From Bacteroidota bacterium (GTDB lineage: Bacteria > Bacteroidota > Ignavibacteria > Palsa-1295), in NCBI GenBank assembly GCA_030706745.1, contig JAUZNX010000002.1, forward strand, positions 372,001-436,000: a stretch of DNA of 64,000 bases, given 5' to 3'. This document shows, in pieces, positions 17,219 through 26,423 of this stretch. Each line of letters starts with the position of its first letter. The stretch's first letter is position 1. Made by a program: the position numbers and the translations under genes. Below the pieces are notes generated by a model. It ran no database searches, was not told the DNA's origin, and saw only the letters and a program-made list of their open reading frames with translations.

Positions 17219-17932
17219 CTATGGCAAAACGATTGTCCGCGTGCTTCGATAGGGCGAGTACTGGCCACATGGGTTCGGAGGGATTCCGCCTTGTGCAATC
17301 GATGTGATGCGCACTGTGTCTCCGGAGTGTGGTCCCATACCCTCCCAAAAACTCTCTGATGAATCAACATACGTGTACGTACCATTCCTCAGGATTGAAA
17401 AGACGGGCCGTTGCACTATGCCATTGATAATAAGGGAGTCTTTGAGATTTTGAAGATGTGTCATTCCGCTGACAATCGAATCGCGGCCCATCATTGTCAA
17501 AGTGACCGTGATATAGAATTTGCCTCCAACACTATCGTACGTCCTTTTCACAGCGGATAAGGATACAATTGGGATCGAGTCCAATGGTATTGCCTGGATC
17601 ATTGCATGCTCAAGGAATTGTGTTCCGGCGCCAATGATCTGATATTCTGCCGTAAGATCCGTATCGAACGAGGGTTTGGTGACGATCACATTGTAAACGC
17701 CGGCCGGGACATGCTCGATGACCCATTGACCGGTCACATCCGTGGATGCGGAGAAGTTTGTACCCTCGATCAGCACGGTTACACCGGATCGATCAGAAAT
17801 AGAGTCACAGTTGACACCGAGCGCTACGACTTTGCCGCGCAGTGTGCCAAGCTCGTCGGTATTGACTGCGACGCTGCTTTTGCATCCGCCAATTCCGACG
17901 ACGAGAAGAAGTGCGATGATTGATGCTTTCAT
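17219..17932 (-). CDS. Lipoprotein with carboxypeptidase regulatory-like domain
   Basis: The 237-residue product has a lipoprotein signal (LLVVGIGGCKSS, Cys near residue 17). From about residue 29 to 100 it shows a prealbumin-like fold typical of CarboxypepD_reg modules: TLRGKVVALG, then STDVTGQWVIEHVPAGVYNVIV. The rest has no recognised family. It is the first gene of the unit that continues into the ECF sigma factor 12 bases downstream, so its expression is probably tied to the sigma system. The role in the envelope is unknown. Confidence 0.75.
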   Translation of the reverse strand: MKASIIALLLVVGIGGCKSSVAVNTDELGTLRGKVVALGVNCDSISDRSGVTVLIEGTNFSASTDVTGQWVIEHVPAGVYNVIVTKPSFDTDLTAEYQIIGAGTQFLEHAMIQAIPLDSIPIVSLSAVKRTYDSVGGKFYITVTLTMMGRDSIVSGMTHLQNLKDSLIINGIVQRPVFSILRNGTYTYVDSSESFWEGMGPHSGDTVRITSIAQGGIPPNPCGQYSPYRSTRTIVLP

Positions 17933-18055
17933 GGGTTTCGATTGATGTGGTACACCTCAATATGACTGGAGCAGCGACGGAAGTTTCAGGGAATCATCAA
18001 CTATCGCCCAATCCCCAAGCGCGGGCATTGAGATAACCCACGCGCAAAGCCAAAG

Positions 18056-18781
18056 TTACAACTCGTTCGCTAACAATTTTCGAACGGCCTCTTCCGATTC
18101 GCGCATCAGCCGCATTTCCTCGGCTCGCGTTTCAGTGGGTGGGACTTCGCGCGGGAAGATTGGCTTGCCGATTCGCACTTCCATCGGCTTCCCCCAGTTT
18201 GGCATGATTTGATTGCGTGGCAACGACTCATGTGTGCCAATCAGCGCAACGGGGATGATCGCTGTATGGGCTGCATAGGCGAGAGAGAATGCACCCCGCT
18301 TGAACGGATGCATCTTGCCATCATAGCTTCGGGTGCCTTCCGGGAAGAGTTGGATGGAAGCGCCGCTCTTGATCGTCTCCATTGCCTTCGTAAGCGTTCG
18401 CTGCGCCTGCGCGGCGTTCGAGCGGTCGATCATAAGGAACGGGCCCATTCTCAGTGCCCAACCCCAGATCGGCGTCCGTGTAAGCGTACTCCGATAGGTC
18501 AGTCGGATGTTGTTGTTAATTGCCGCTAACAAGGCCGGAATGTCCATGAAGCTCGTATGATTCGAGACATAAACATAATGATGTCCCGCCTCAATATTCT
18601 CCGCTCCACGCACTCGCAACCGCACACCAAATAGCAGGAGGATTCCTTTGGACCACAGCCGAGCGATGACCAAATATGTCCTGCCGCTTCGGTCGATCAA
18701 CGAGGCAAACACGGACACAGTGGAGCAGACCACCGTGAACAGCGTGACAAGAATGGAGGCAAGAATCGAAAGGACAATCAC
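18056..18781 (-). CDS. plsC: 1-acyl-sn-glycerol-3-phosphate acyltransferase family protein
   Basis: PlsC-type enzymes transfer an acyl chain to lysophosphatidate during phospholipid synthesis at the inner membrane. The 241-residue protein has an N-terminal membrane segment (about 1-25), then the NHTSFMD catalytic motif (NHX4D) near residue 75. RTPIWGWALRMGPFLMIDR is the second block and FPEGTRSYDG, near residue 150, the acceptor-phosphate site. It is the last gene of the long minus-strand operon headed by the biotin genes, starting two bases after the preceding stop. Its exact substrate (lysophosphatidate or another lysolipid) cannot be settled. Confidence 0.88.
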   Translation of the reverse strand: MIVLSILASILVTLFTVVCSTVSVFASLIDRSGRTYLVIARLWSKGILLLFGVRLRVRGAENIEAGHHYVYVSNHTSFMDIPALLAAINNNIRLTYRSTLTRTPIWGWALRMGPFLMIDRSNAAQAQRTLTKAMETIKSGASIQLFPEGTRSYDGKMHPFKRGAFSLAYAAHTAIIPVALIGTHESLPRNQIMPNWGKPMEVRIGKPIFPREVPPTETRAEEMRLMRESEEAVRKLLANEL

Positions 18782-18783
18782 AA

Positions 18784-19416
18784 TTACTGGAGTGACTCCA
18801 ATCCTTTCAAATCCATCGATTCGGCAATCCGACGCGCGTCATTGATATCCTCAGCGCCATCAACAGTGATCGATACTACGTATCGATTTCCGGGAAAGAG
18901 CGTAACTGATGCGCGCGGGTCGTGCTTCTCCATCGTTTGAACTGCCGGGAATCCGGCGATGGTGGTCGTCTCGGTCCTTGCGACATTATCGTCATCAAGG
19001 TAATTGCCTTTGAACTTCTGCCATGGCTCGTAGAGATAAGGGATATAGGCGAAATCGTTGATTTCCACCCGGACTTTCTTCGCACCGAGCGCATAGGTCT
19101 GCGCGACTCGGGAGCGATTGAAGTTATCTCGAATCTGAAGTTCATGCTCCAATTCACCTTGTAACGTCCAGCCGTTCATTTTCGGTAAATACTGACTCAG
19201 TCGGCCAGGCTCGATCGCTTTCGCCATAGGTGGCAATGCCGGCTTGGCCGTATCGCTTGCGGCCTTCATCGAGTCAGTTCGCCGGAGGCCAGTTGTGTCC
19301 GGGCCGATCTTGGCCGTATCAAAGGAAATCGGCAGCGGCTCGGGATTCCGCTGACATCCAGCGAGCGAAAGTGCGATGCATGCAACGCAATTAATAGTAG
19401 TGCTTCGACCGATCAT
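18784..19416 (-). CDS. Uncharacterised lipoprotein
   Basis: This 210-residue protein has a lipobox at SLAGCQRN (Cys near residue 21), followed by a disordered Pro/Thr/Asp-rich stretch up to about 75. The folded part runs from LSQYLPKMNGWTLQGELE to the end, with a predicted alpha/beta look and the conserved-appearing VRVEINDFAYIPYLY. I do not recognise the family. The ATG overlaps the stop of the ZIP gene as ATGA, so it is translationally coupled; this decides the start over a longer form beginning at 19455. It is probably involved in the envelope along with the flanking transporter and acyltransferase. Confidence 0.7.
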   Translation of the reverse strand: MIGRSTTINCVACIALSLAGCQRNPEPLPISFDTAKIGPDTTGLRRTDSMKAASDTAKPALPPMAKAIEPGRLSQYLPKMNGWTLQGELEHELQIRDNFNRSRVAQTYALGAKKVRVEINDFAYIPYLYEPWQKFKGNYLDDDNVARTETTTIAGFPAVQTMEKHDPRASVTLFPGNRYVVSITVDGAEDINDARRIAESMDLKGLESLQ

Positions 19417-20165
19417 AGTCCTGCCAGCGAATTGAGGAAATGCGCTCCGATCCAAAAGAGGAGCATTCCGAGAAACACAACCAGGGGCGCGCTCCGTCCC
19501 CGCGATTTATTGATTTCCGGAATGAGATCACATGCGCCGACATAGACTGAGGCACCTGCGCTAAATGCGAACAAGAATCCAATTAGGGATGCATTGATTG
19601 TGACAAAGAATAATACCAGCAACGCGCCAGCAAGGGTCGCGGAAGGCAAGACAATATTTGCCCGCCACATCGCGCGGTGGGTATGGTCGCCGGCCTTCAT
19701 CACGCTGGCTACCGTCAAGCCTTCTGGTACCTTGTGCAGGAGCACTGCAACGAAGACAAGAATCCCGATCGAAGACTTCGCCTGCGTGGCCGCACAAATC
19801 GCCATGCCATCGAAAAACGCATGGACCGCAAGCCCCCCAACCGCGCCCATAATTGAGGAGCGAGCAAGCACTTCTTCGTGGTGTGTCTCTTCTCCGAAGT
19901 GCATGTGTCCAGCCAGAATATGCTCGAAAAAATGCAGTGCGCTAAAGCCAACCAACATTGAGAGTAACGCGAACTCGCTGCCCTGCGTGAGCAAAATACT
20001 TTGGGGGATAAGCTCGAGGAAGACGAGTGCCAGCAGGAACCCGGCGCCGAGTGCGAGTAGAGTCCGCTCCCACGCGCGCGGCCAGTGGGAATTCCCGAGC
20101 ACGAGCAAACCACCGCTCACTTGCGCGAGCGCGGCGATCACCGAAAGACCGATTCCTAAAAGCAT
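19413..20165 (-). CDS. ZIP-family metal transporter
   Basis: ZIP transporters bring zinc or other divalent metals into the cytoplasm. This 250-residue inner membrane protein has about eight hydrophobic segments. The metal-site motifs of transmembrane helices 4 and 5 are intact: HAFFDGMAI near residue 115 and LHKVPEGLTVASV near 145. A His/Glu-rich loop (HILAGHMHFGEETHHEE) lies between helices 3 and 4, as in ZupT-like proteins. The start overlaps the bioA stop by ten bases, placing it firmly in the biotin operon. A link between metal uptake and biotin synthesis is not obvious. Confidence 0.9.
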   Translation of the reverse strand: MLLGIGLSVIAALAQVSGGLLVLGNSHWPRAWERTLLALGAGFLLALVFLELIPQSILLTQGSEFALLSMLVGFSALHFFEHILAGHMHFGEETHHEEVLARSSIMGAVGGLAVHAFFDGMAICAATQAKSSIGILVFVAVLLHKVPEGLTVASVMKAGDHTHRAMWRANIVLPSATLAGALLVLFFVTINASLIGFLFAFSAGASVYVGACDLIPEINKSRGRSAPLVVFLGMLLFWIGAHFLNSLAGL

Positions 20166-21481
20166 TCTGCTAAGATATCATAGGCCCGATGAAGATCCTC
20201 TTCCGTGGTTGAATACGGTGGCAACAGGTAGACCGTATCGCCCAGCGGACGAACCAGCAGCCCACGTTCCAGTGCGCGAGCGGCAAGCGTGCGGCTACGG
20301 TCGCTTAAATAACCTTCAGCGGACTCTGGTTCGAGCGCCGCCATTGTACCGAGTTGCCGATGAACATAGCCGAGTGAATCGGCGAGGGCTGGAAGTCGTT
20401 CGGCGTGAACTCGTGCGATTGTCGCGACGCGCTCCATGACAGACTCCGTGTCAAAGATTTCCAACGATGCGACCGCCACTGCGCACGCAATCGGATTACC
20501 GGTATAGCTGTGGCCATGAAAAAATGTCTTCGCGCGGTCATCGCTCAGGAAGGCATCATAGATTTGCTGCGTCGCGAGTGTCGCGCCGAGTGGCAAGAAA
20601 CCTCCAGTAATGCCTTTGGATACCGTCATGATGTCGGGCTTCTCGCTTGCCTGATCGGATGCCCAGAACGTCCCCGTTCGGCCAAAGCCCGTCAGAACTT
20701 CATCCGCAATTGTGAGGATGCCATGCTTGCGAGCAATCTCGATCGCCTGCTGCATAATCGCTGGGCGCCACGTCTTCATCCCACCGGCGCCGAGTAAGAG
20801 CGGCTCGTAAATAAAGCCAGCTATGTCGGACTTTGCGCATTCGGATTCGAGCGTGTCAAGAAAGTCATTTTCTTGGCCCGCACCCGGAAACGGTAGCCTG
20901 CGGACTTGAAAGAGCAGCGGATCGAACGCGGCGGTGAAGCTGCTGCGAGCACTGATCGACATCGCTCCGAATGTATCTCCGTGGTAGGCGTGCTCGAGTG
21001 CCAGAAACGTCCGGCGATCTTCCTTTTGGTGCTTCCAATATTGGATTGCCATCTTTAGCGCCACTTCAACGGCCGTTGAGCCATCATCGCTGAAAAATAT
21101 TCTCTTTAGGCCGTTCGGGGCTCGATCGACAAGTTTCTTCGCGAGTATTGCCGCCGGTTCATGGGTGAACCCTGCAAAGATCACCTGCTCAAGCCGTGCC
21201 GCTTGCTCAGCAATTGCCCGCGCGATTTTCGGATGCGCGTGACCATGTAGCGTCACCCACCAGGAGGAAATCCCGTCGAAGACCTTACGGCCATCCTCAA
21301 GGTAAATGTATGAGCCTTCCGCGTGTGCAACGCCGATAGCGCGCGGCAGGAGTTGCATCTGCGTGTATGGATGCCAGATGTACTCTGCGTCCCAGTCGAG
21401 CCAGTCTTTGGACAATGAGGAATTAGGAATGTTGAATGATGAACATATCGCGAAGCGATTCGCATTCGCGTTGATACACAT
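20156..21481 (-). CDS. bioA: Adenosylmethionine-8-amino-7-oxononanoate aminotransferase
   Basis: BioA uses S-adenosylmethionine as amino donor to make 7,8-diaminopelargonate, the third step of the biotin ring pathway. The body starts WHPYTQMQL and GISSWWVTLHGHAHP, both BioA hallmarks. GSTAVEVALKMA, HAYHGDTFGAM and ADEVLTGFGRTG follow, and SKGITGGFLPL carries the PLP Lys. Read from ATG 21481 (441 residues) it would overlap bioD by 59 bases with a non-family N-terminus. A TTG at 21415, just after bioD, starts at SKDWLDWDAEYIWHP and may be the real start. Confidence 0.95.
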   Translation of the reverse strand: MCINANANRFAICSSFNIPNSSLSKDWLDWDAEYIWHPYTQMQLLPRAIGVAHAEGSYIYLEDGRKVFDGISSWWVTLHGHAHPKIARAIAEQAARLEQVIFAGFTHEPAAILAKKLVDRAPNGLKRIFFSDDGSTAVEVALKMAIQYWKHQKEDRRTFLALEHAYHGDTFGAMSISARSSFTAAFDPLLFQVRRLPFPGAGQENDFLDTLESECAKSDIAGFIYEPLLLGAGGMKTWRPAIMQQAIEIARKHGILTIADEVLTGFGRTGTFWASDQASEKPDIMTVSKGITGGFLPLGATLATQQIYDAFLSDDRAKTFFHGHSYTGNPIACAVAVASLEIFDTESVMERVATIARVHAERLPALADSLGYVHRQLGTMAALEPESAEGYLSDRSRTLAARALERGLLVRPLGDTVYLLPPYSTTEEDLHRAYDILAECF

Positions 21482-22067
21482 CGAGCAAACTCAAGCGATT
21501 GATCACTGCGAGGTGGGGTATCCGCCCAAGAATGCATGCATTGCCAATTTGCTCGACAGCCAGCTCGTTTTCGACGTTTGGTGGCCCAATCATAACAACG
21601 CCGGCCACAGGGATGTCGCGGGCTCGAAGCGCATCCAGCGTTAAAAGACTATGATTGATCGTACCGAGTGTCGAGCGCGAAGCCAACAACACCGGAAGCT
21701 TCCAGTGTCGCATCAAGTCAATTTGAAGTAAATCCTTGCGAAGTGGCACAAGCACGCCCCCCGCCGTTTCAACAATGATAAATTGTTCCGTTTCGGGTAA
21801 TGCCAACCGAATTGATTCGATCTGGATGCCGTCGAGGCGTGCGGAGAGATGCGGCGAGAGTGGTTGCTTCAGACGATAGGCTTCCGGCAGGATCCGGCCA
21901 GGGGCAGACTCCGAGAGTCTTGCAATGACTTCGCTATCGGTTTCCTCGTCCAATCCAGACTGAACGGGCTTCCAATATACGGCATCAGGCATCGCACTCA
22001 TCAGCAAAGCGGAGAGTACCGTCTTGCCCACGTTCGTATCGGTCCCGGCGATGATTACTCCGCGCAT
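21423..22067 (-). CDS. bioD: ATP-dependent dethiobiotin synthetase
   Basis: BioD closes the ureido ring of dethiobiotin from diaminopelargonate, CO2 and ATP. The 214-residue protein starts with GTDTNVGKT, the family P-loop. The Lys in YWKPVQSGLDEETD and the acidic ETAGGVLVPL segment (around residue 110) are conserved. The C-terminus is somewhat degenerate compared with typical BioD, ending in RDMFIIQHS. Its start overlaps the bioF end by 13 bases. Confidence 0.95.
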   Translation of the reverse strand: MRGVIIAGTDTNVGKTVLSALLMSAMPDAVYWKPVQSGLDEETDSEVIARLSESAPGRILPEAYRLKQPLSPHLSARLDGIQIESIRLALPETEQFIIVETAGGVLVPLRKDLLQIDLMRHWKLPVLLASRSTLGTINHSLLTLDALRARDIPVAGVVMIGPPNVENELAVEQIGNACILGRIPHLAVINRLSLLDVYQRECESLRDMFIIQHS

Positions 22068-23194
22068 GTTGCCTCCGCTTCATAAAGTGTGTTCACCAGC
22101 CGGTCAAGTTCTGTCTGTGAATGATCGGCGTGAATGGCAATCCGTAACCGCGAGGAATTCTCCGGGACGGTCGGCGGACGAATTGCACGAATATCGAGAC
22201 CGGCGGATCGTATATGCTCCGCAGCGCGGAGCGCTTCGTGTTCGGCGCCGATCACCACAGCGATAATTGGTGATCGTCCCTCGACGACATACCACCGCCT
22301 AAGTGATGTTAGTCCGTCTCGCACGATGGAGATGTTTTGAAATAGCCGACGCCTCTCATGGTCCATATGGTCCATCAAGTCTACCGAAGTCATGGCTTGG
22401 AAGGCAACTGCGGGTGGCAGTGCAGTGGTGTAGATAAGTGGCCGTGCCTTGTTCACCAGATAATCCTTCACCGTTTGAGAGCAAGCCACGATCGCCCCTG
22501 CCGCTGCCAGCGCTTTTCCCATCGTGTGCATACTAATGGCAACACCCGATCGAATTCCGAGTTCGTCGATCAGCCCACGGCCATGGCGACCAAAGACTCC
22601 GGTTGCATGTGCTTCATCTACAATCAGAATGTATTCGCGCTCGCTGCAAAAGTCCGCAATTTCTCTGAGCGGGGCTTCGTCACCATCCATCGAGTAGATA
22701 CTTTCGATCACAACATACACATTACCAGCCGCTTCAATGCGAATACTGCGAAGCGAGTCGAGTGAGTTGTGGTCGAATACTCGCTTTGCGGCGAGGCTTG
22801 CATGCGCGCCTTCCTTGATGCTCGCATGCACAAGGCTATCGAGCATAATCGTATCATGCCGTGTCGGAAGTGTCGTGAGTAACGCAAGATTCGCGTCGTA
22901 TCCGGAGTTGAAATAGAGGGCCGCCTCTGTGCCGAAGAACGTTGCACACTGTGTTTCGAGTGCTTCATGTGCCGGATGATTGCCGCGCAACAGTCGCGAA
23001 CCGCTGGATGAAAGCGGGGCACCATCCTTCAGATACTCAATAACGAGCGCCCGAAGCTCGCCATTACGGGCGAGTCCAAGATAATCATTCGAAGTAAAAT
23101 CTATTCCACGAGGAGATGAGAGCGATCGAAGTCGCGACTGTTCCCGAAGTCGCTCCAACTCGCGCGCAAGACGGTCTTCGAGCGACACTGCCAC
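22055..23194 (-). CDS. bioF: 8-amino-7-oxononanoate synthase
   Basis: BioF condenses pimeloyl-ACP (or -CoA) with L-alanine using PLP. The 379-residue length is standard. Visible motifs are FTSNDYLGLA near residue 30, YFNSGYDANLA, SIYSMDGDEAPL, VDEAHATGVFGRHGRG and TMGKALAAAGA with the PLP Lys near 235. The start is a GTG whose G is shared with the last base of the bioB stop, so the two are coupled. bioD overlaps its 3' end. Confidence 0.96.
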   Translation of the reverse strand: MAVSLEDRLARELERLREQSRLRSLSSPRGIDFTSNDYLGLARNGELRALVIEYLKDGAPLSSSGSRLLRGNHPAHEALETQCATFFGTEAALYFNSGYDANLALLTTLPTRHDTIMLDSLVHASIKEGAHASLAAKRVFDHNSLDSLRSIRIEAAGNVYVVIESIYSMDGDEAPLREIADFCSEREYILIVDEAHATGVFGRHGRGLIDELGIRSGVAISMHTMGKALAAAGAIVACSQTVKDYLVNKARPLIYTTALPPAVAFQAMTSVDLMDHMDHERRRLFQNISIVRDGLTSLRRWYVVEGRSPIIAVVIGAEHEALRAAEHIRSAGLDIRAIRPPTVPENSSRLRIAIHADHSQTELDRLVNTLYEAEATCAE

Positions 23195-24159
23195 TATGCC
23201 GTGATCGAGAACTCGGAGGCGTAGGGCTTCCGAGCGCTCACACCAAGTTTTGCGAGCAGCGAGTGGTCCTGATCGAAGCCGGGATTACCAGTTGTGAGAA
23301 GCTTCTCACCAGTGAAAATAGAATTCGCTCCCGCGAGGAATGCAAGTGTCTGTGCTTCTTCGGAGAGTGAAAGTCGTCCGGCGCTGAGTCGCACGCGAGC
23401 CTTCGGCATCAGTATGCGCGCGCATGCAATCGTGCGGACGAATTCGAATGACGTGACCGGCGGCTGATCTGCCAGCGGTGTGCCTTCGACCGGTACGAGC
23501 GCATTGATCGGCACGCTTTCCGGATAGGGATCGAGATTCGCGAGGGTGTGAAGGAATGCAATGCGGTCATCATCGGTCTCGCCCATCCCGAGGATTCCAC
23601 CGCAGCAAACGGAGATGCCTGCATGCTGCACGTTCTGAAGTGTGTTCAAACGGTCGGCATACTCACGCGTATGGATGATCTGACCATAAAAACTATCTGA
23701 AGTGTCGAGATTATGATTGTAAGCGGTGAGTCCCGCTTCCTTAAGTCTCTCCGCTTGCGATGCCGTGACCATTCCGAGCGTGGTGCAGACCTCCATGCCC
23801 ATCTCGCGCACGCCACGGACCATATCGAGGACGCGATCGAAATCGCTGTTGTCGCGAACTTCGCGCCAGGCCGCACCCATGCAAAAGCGGGTCGAGCCGT
23901 TCTCCTTCGCTTCACGAGCCGCGCAAAGTACTCGTTCGACATCCATTAGCTTCTGCACTTCGACTCCGGTATGGTAGCGCGCCGCCTGCGGACAGTATGC
24001 GCAGTCCTCCGGGCAGCCGCCGGTCTTGATCGATAGCAGTGTGCATAGCTGAATGTCATCGTAATTATGATGCGCGCGATGCACGGCGCTCGCCTGGGCG
24101 ACGAGTTGCAGAAATGGAAGCTTGTAAAGTTCGCGGACGTATTCGAGGCTAACGGACAT
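23194..24159 (-). CDS. bioB: Biotin synthase (radical SAM)
   Basis: BioB inserts sulfur into dethiobiotin to give biotin. The 321-residue protein carries the radical SAM cluster motif in [16 protein letters not shown] (CxxxCxxC, near residues 50-57). It also has [29 protein letters not shown] and the C-terminal [20 protein letters not shown], all BioB hallmarks. It is the first biotin gene of the operon, 12 bases after a small exported protein gene. The pathway here runs BioF-BioA-BioD-BioB; no gene for pimeloyl-ACP synthesis (bioC, bioH, bioZ, bioW) is in the window. Confidence 0.97.
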   Translation of the reverse strand: MSVSLEYVRELYKLPFLQLVAQASAVHRAHHNYDDIQLCTLLSIKTGGCPEDCAYCPQAARYHTGVEVQKLMDVERVLCAAREAKENGSTRFCMGAAWREVRDNSDFDRVLDMVRGVREMGMEVCTTLGMVTASQAERLKEAGLTAYNHNLDTSDSFYGQIIHTREYADRLNTLQNVQHAGISVCCGGILGMGETDDDRIAFLHTLANLDPYPESVPINALVPVEGTPLADQPPVTSFEFVRTIACARILMPKARVRLSAGRLSLSEEAQTLAFLAGANSIFTGEKLLTTGNPGFDQDHSLLAKLGVSARKPYASEFSITA

Positions 24160-24171
24160 ATCGTGTTTTAA

Positions 24172-24678
24172 TCAATTAAAATCGCCAAATACCAATTTGT
24201 CGCCGATTCCGTAGAAATTCCAGCTCACCATCCGGGTGTGCTTGCCATCGGACTGCTCGATCTGATAAAGATATTTTCTTCCGCCCGGACTCGACTTTTC
24301 TTTAAAGATGGCGAAGTACTTCCGGTGTGATTCGGGCGTAGCGTGAAAAAGCTTGTTGACCTTATCGAGTATCATATCGACGCGGGCCTTCTCTTCCAGA
24401 TTCTGCAAATTGATCGTCCGTGTCCAATGCATGGTGTCGGTCTTCTGACCGAAGTAGCCGATGATGAGCGCGGCGCTATCGCTCTTACCGGATTCGGCGT
24501 AGCGTTTCAAATCCATGATTCGGGCGAAGACCTCGTCCGTAATGGAATCGCGCTCCGCTGCTGGCAGCATGACAAGATCGGTTCGGGGCTTAACACCAAT
24601 ACCGCCGTGCTGTGCCATAGCTAGCGCTGGAGCGAGCAGGATAATGAAAAGGGTGATGGACCTTGCGAGTGCTTTCAT
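24172..24678 (-). CDS. Small exported protein of unknown function
   Basis: This 168-residue protein has a signal peptide with cleavage near LAMAQ. The mature part is polar, with an alpha-helical stretch (AERDSITDEVFARIMDL) and a C-terminal beta-like region (KYLYQIEQ, KHTRMVSWNFYGIGDKLVFG). No family is recognised. It is the first gene of the minus-strand operon and ends 12 bases before bioB. The divergent aldehyde dehydrogenase gene starts about 50 bases away, so regulatory DNA is short and shared. Confidence 0.7.
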   Translation of the reverse strand: MKALARSITLFIILLAPALAMAQHGGIGVKPRTDLVMLPAAERDSITDEVFARIMDLKRYAESGKSDSAALIIGYFGQKTDTMHWTRTINLQNLEEKARVDMILDKVNKLFHATPESHRKYFAIFKEKSSPGGRKYLYQIEQSDGKHTRMVSWNFYGIGDKLVFGDFN

Positions 24679-24727
24679 GTTGGTTGAGCTAACAACAGCT
24701 TCAATGAATTATCTCCCTTAGTTGTTC

Positions 24728-26224
24728 ATGCTGCCTATGACACAGAAATTTCAAAACCACATCGCCGGCCGCTGGTCCGATTCCTCCGATGGCCGTACAT
24801 TCGAAAATCGCAATCCCGCTAAGTGGGATGAGATATTGGGCTCATTTCCGCTTTCGACAAAGGAGGACGTCGATCGGGCTGCGACAGCCGCGGAAGCTGC
24901 ATTTCGTGTCTGGCGCTTGGTACCTGCGCCGGAACGAGGCAATATCATGCGTCGCGTTGGTGATATCATGGTCGCTCGTAAGGAAGAGATTGCTACAATC
25001 ATGACCCGCGAAATGGGTAAACCGCTTCTCGAAACACGCGGCGATGTGCAGGAGGGAATCGATACCGCATATTACTGTGCCACCGAAGGACGCCGTCTGT
25101 TCGGCATTAATACTCCCAGCGAGCTGCGAAACAAGCTGAATCTCTCGTTTCGGGTACCAATCGGTGTTTGTGGACTCATCACGCCTTGGAATTTCCCGAT
25201 GGCGATCCCAACTTGGAATCTGTTTCCGGGCCTGGTTGCTGGTAATTCATTCGTCTTCAAACCGGCCGAAGATACACCATGGACTGCCACGGTGCTCGTC
25301 GAGATCCTTCTTGAAGCTGGAGTGCCCGAAGGGTGTATCAATCTCGTTCATGGTGCTGGCGAAGTTGTTGGTGCGGCGATCGTGGCGCACCCGCTTATCC
25401 GCGCCGTGAGTTTTACGGGTTCGACATCGACGGGAAGAATTGTCGCTCAGGAGTGTGGTAAGCAGACGAAGCATTTGTGCCTCGAAATGGGAGGTAAGAA
25501 TGCCGAGATTGTGATGGATGATGCCGACCTTGATCTTGCGCTCGAGGGCGCACTGTGGGGCGCATTCGGCACCACTGGCCAGCGGTGCACCGCGACCTCG
25601 CGGCTTATTCTTCATGAGAAGATCCACGATGAGTTTGTGCAGAAGCTCGTCGCTCAGGCTGCCAGGCTTCAACTTGGCGATGGTCTTGTACCCACAACTG
25701 ATGTCGGTCCCGTCATCAATGAGAATCAGCGAAAGAATATCGAGCGATATGTGAAAATCGGTAAAGATGAAGGCGCCACGTGTGTGCTTGGCGGCGAAAG
25801 TGCATCGGCCGGCTCGCTCGCAAAGGGCTGGTTTTTTCAGCCGACGATATTTACTGGAGTTTCGCCGGAGATGCGTATCGCAACCGAAGAAATTTTTGGA
25901 CCCGTCCTGTCTGTCCTGAGATGCTCGTCGATGGAAGAAGCCATTGAGATCAACAACTCGGTGATCTACGGTCTCTCCTCGAGCATATACACACGCGATG
26001 TCAATAAAGCGATGGTCGCTGCACGCGATCTGGAAGCAGGCATCACCTATATCAATTCTGCCACGATCGGTGCCGAAGCTCACATGCCCTTCGGCGGTGT
26101 AAAGGCCACGGGCAACGGTCATCGCGAAGGCGGCTGGGCGGTCTTTGATTTTTATACGGAGTGGAAGTCGGTATACATCGACTACAGCGGGAAGCTTCAG
26201 CGCGCACAAATCGACAACGCTTGA
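24728..26224 (+). CDS. NAD(P)-dependent aldehyde dehydrogenase
   Basis: This enzyme oxidises an aldehyde to its acid. Family motifs are complete: [14 protein letters not shown] with the catalytic Asn, [20 protein letters not shown] with the general base Glu, and [11 protein letters not shown] with the nucleophile Cys near residue 290. [18 protein letters not shown] segment near the end resembles ALDH7 or semialdehyde dehydrogenases. The substrate (for example piperideine-carboxylate or pyrroline-type semialdehydes) is not known. ATG 24728 is used, and ATG 24737 is as likely; the window also allows a TTG six bases upstream. It is divergent from the biotin operon. Confidence 0.92.
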   Translation: MLPMTQKFQNHIAGRWSDSSDGRTFENRNPAKWDEILGSFPLSTKEDVDRAATAAEAAFRVWRLVPAPERGNIMRRVGDIMVARKEEIATIMTREMGKPLLETRGDVQEGIDTAYYCATEGRRLFGINTPSELRNKLNLSFRVPIGVCGLITPWNFPMAIPTWNLFPGLVAGNSFVFKPAEDTPWTATVLVEILLEAGVPEGCINLVHGAGEVVGAAIVAHPLIRAVSFTGSTSTGRIVAQECGKQTKHLCLEMGGKNAEIVMDDADLDLALEGALWGAFGTTGQRCTATSRLILHEKIHDEFVQKLVAQAARLQLGDGLVPTTDVGPVINENQRKNIERYVKIGKDEGATCVLGGESASAGSLAKGWFFQPTIFTGVSPEMRIATEEIFGPVLSVLRCSSMEEAIEINNSVIYGLSSSIYTRDVNKAMVAARDLEAGITYINSATIGAEAHMPFGGVKATGNGHREGGWAVFDFYTEWKSVYIDYSGKLQRAQIDNA

Positions 26225-26247
26225 ACCTCAATTAGCTGGATGATGCG

Positions 26248-26310
26248 GATAAATTTGGTGCATGGGGCCGAAATTTATCTCAGCGCGTGAAACCTGCACG
26301 GTTCTGAGAT
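26248..26310 (+). promoter_or_regulatory. Leader with two mutually exclusive stems before the acyl-CoA dehydrogenase
   Basis: GATAAATTT (26248-26256) pairs perfectly with AAATTTATC (26271-26279). ATCTCAG (26277-26283) pairs with CTGAGAT (26304-26310). The two stems share bases 26277-26279, so they cannot both be complete. The first could also serve as the terminator of the aldehyde dehydrogenase gene. Confidence 0.45.
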
Positions 26311-26367
26311 AGTTAGGCGCCAGACTCCAATGCGGTTATGAACCATGTTCTCGACAGCACAAAGAAG

Positions 26368-26419
26368 AAATCTGATAATTCATCCGCGCAATCCCCTTCA
26401 TTTCGCGTAATCCCGGTTC
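26368..26419 (-). repeat. Dispersed 52-bp repeat, copy B
   Basis: Read on the minus strand (GAACCGGGATTACGC at the start, TCAGATTT at the end), this block resembles 36107-36160 on the plus strand over its full length. It lies directly before the start codon of the acyl-CoA dehydrogenase. Confidence 0.65.
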
Positions 26420-26423
26420 TGAC

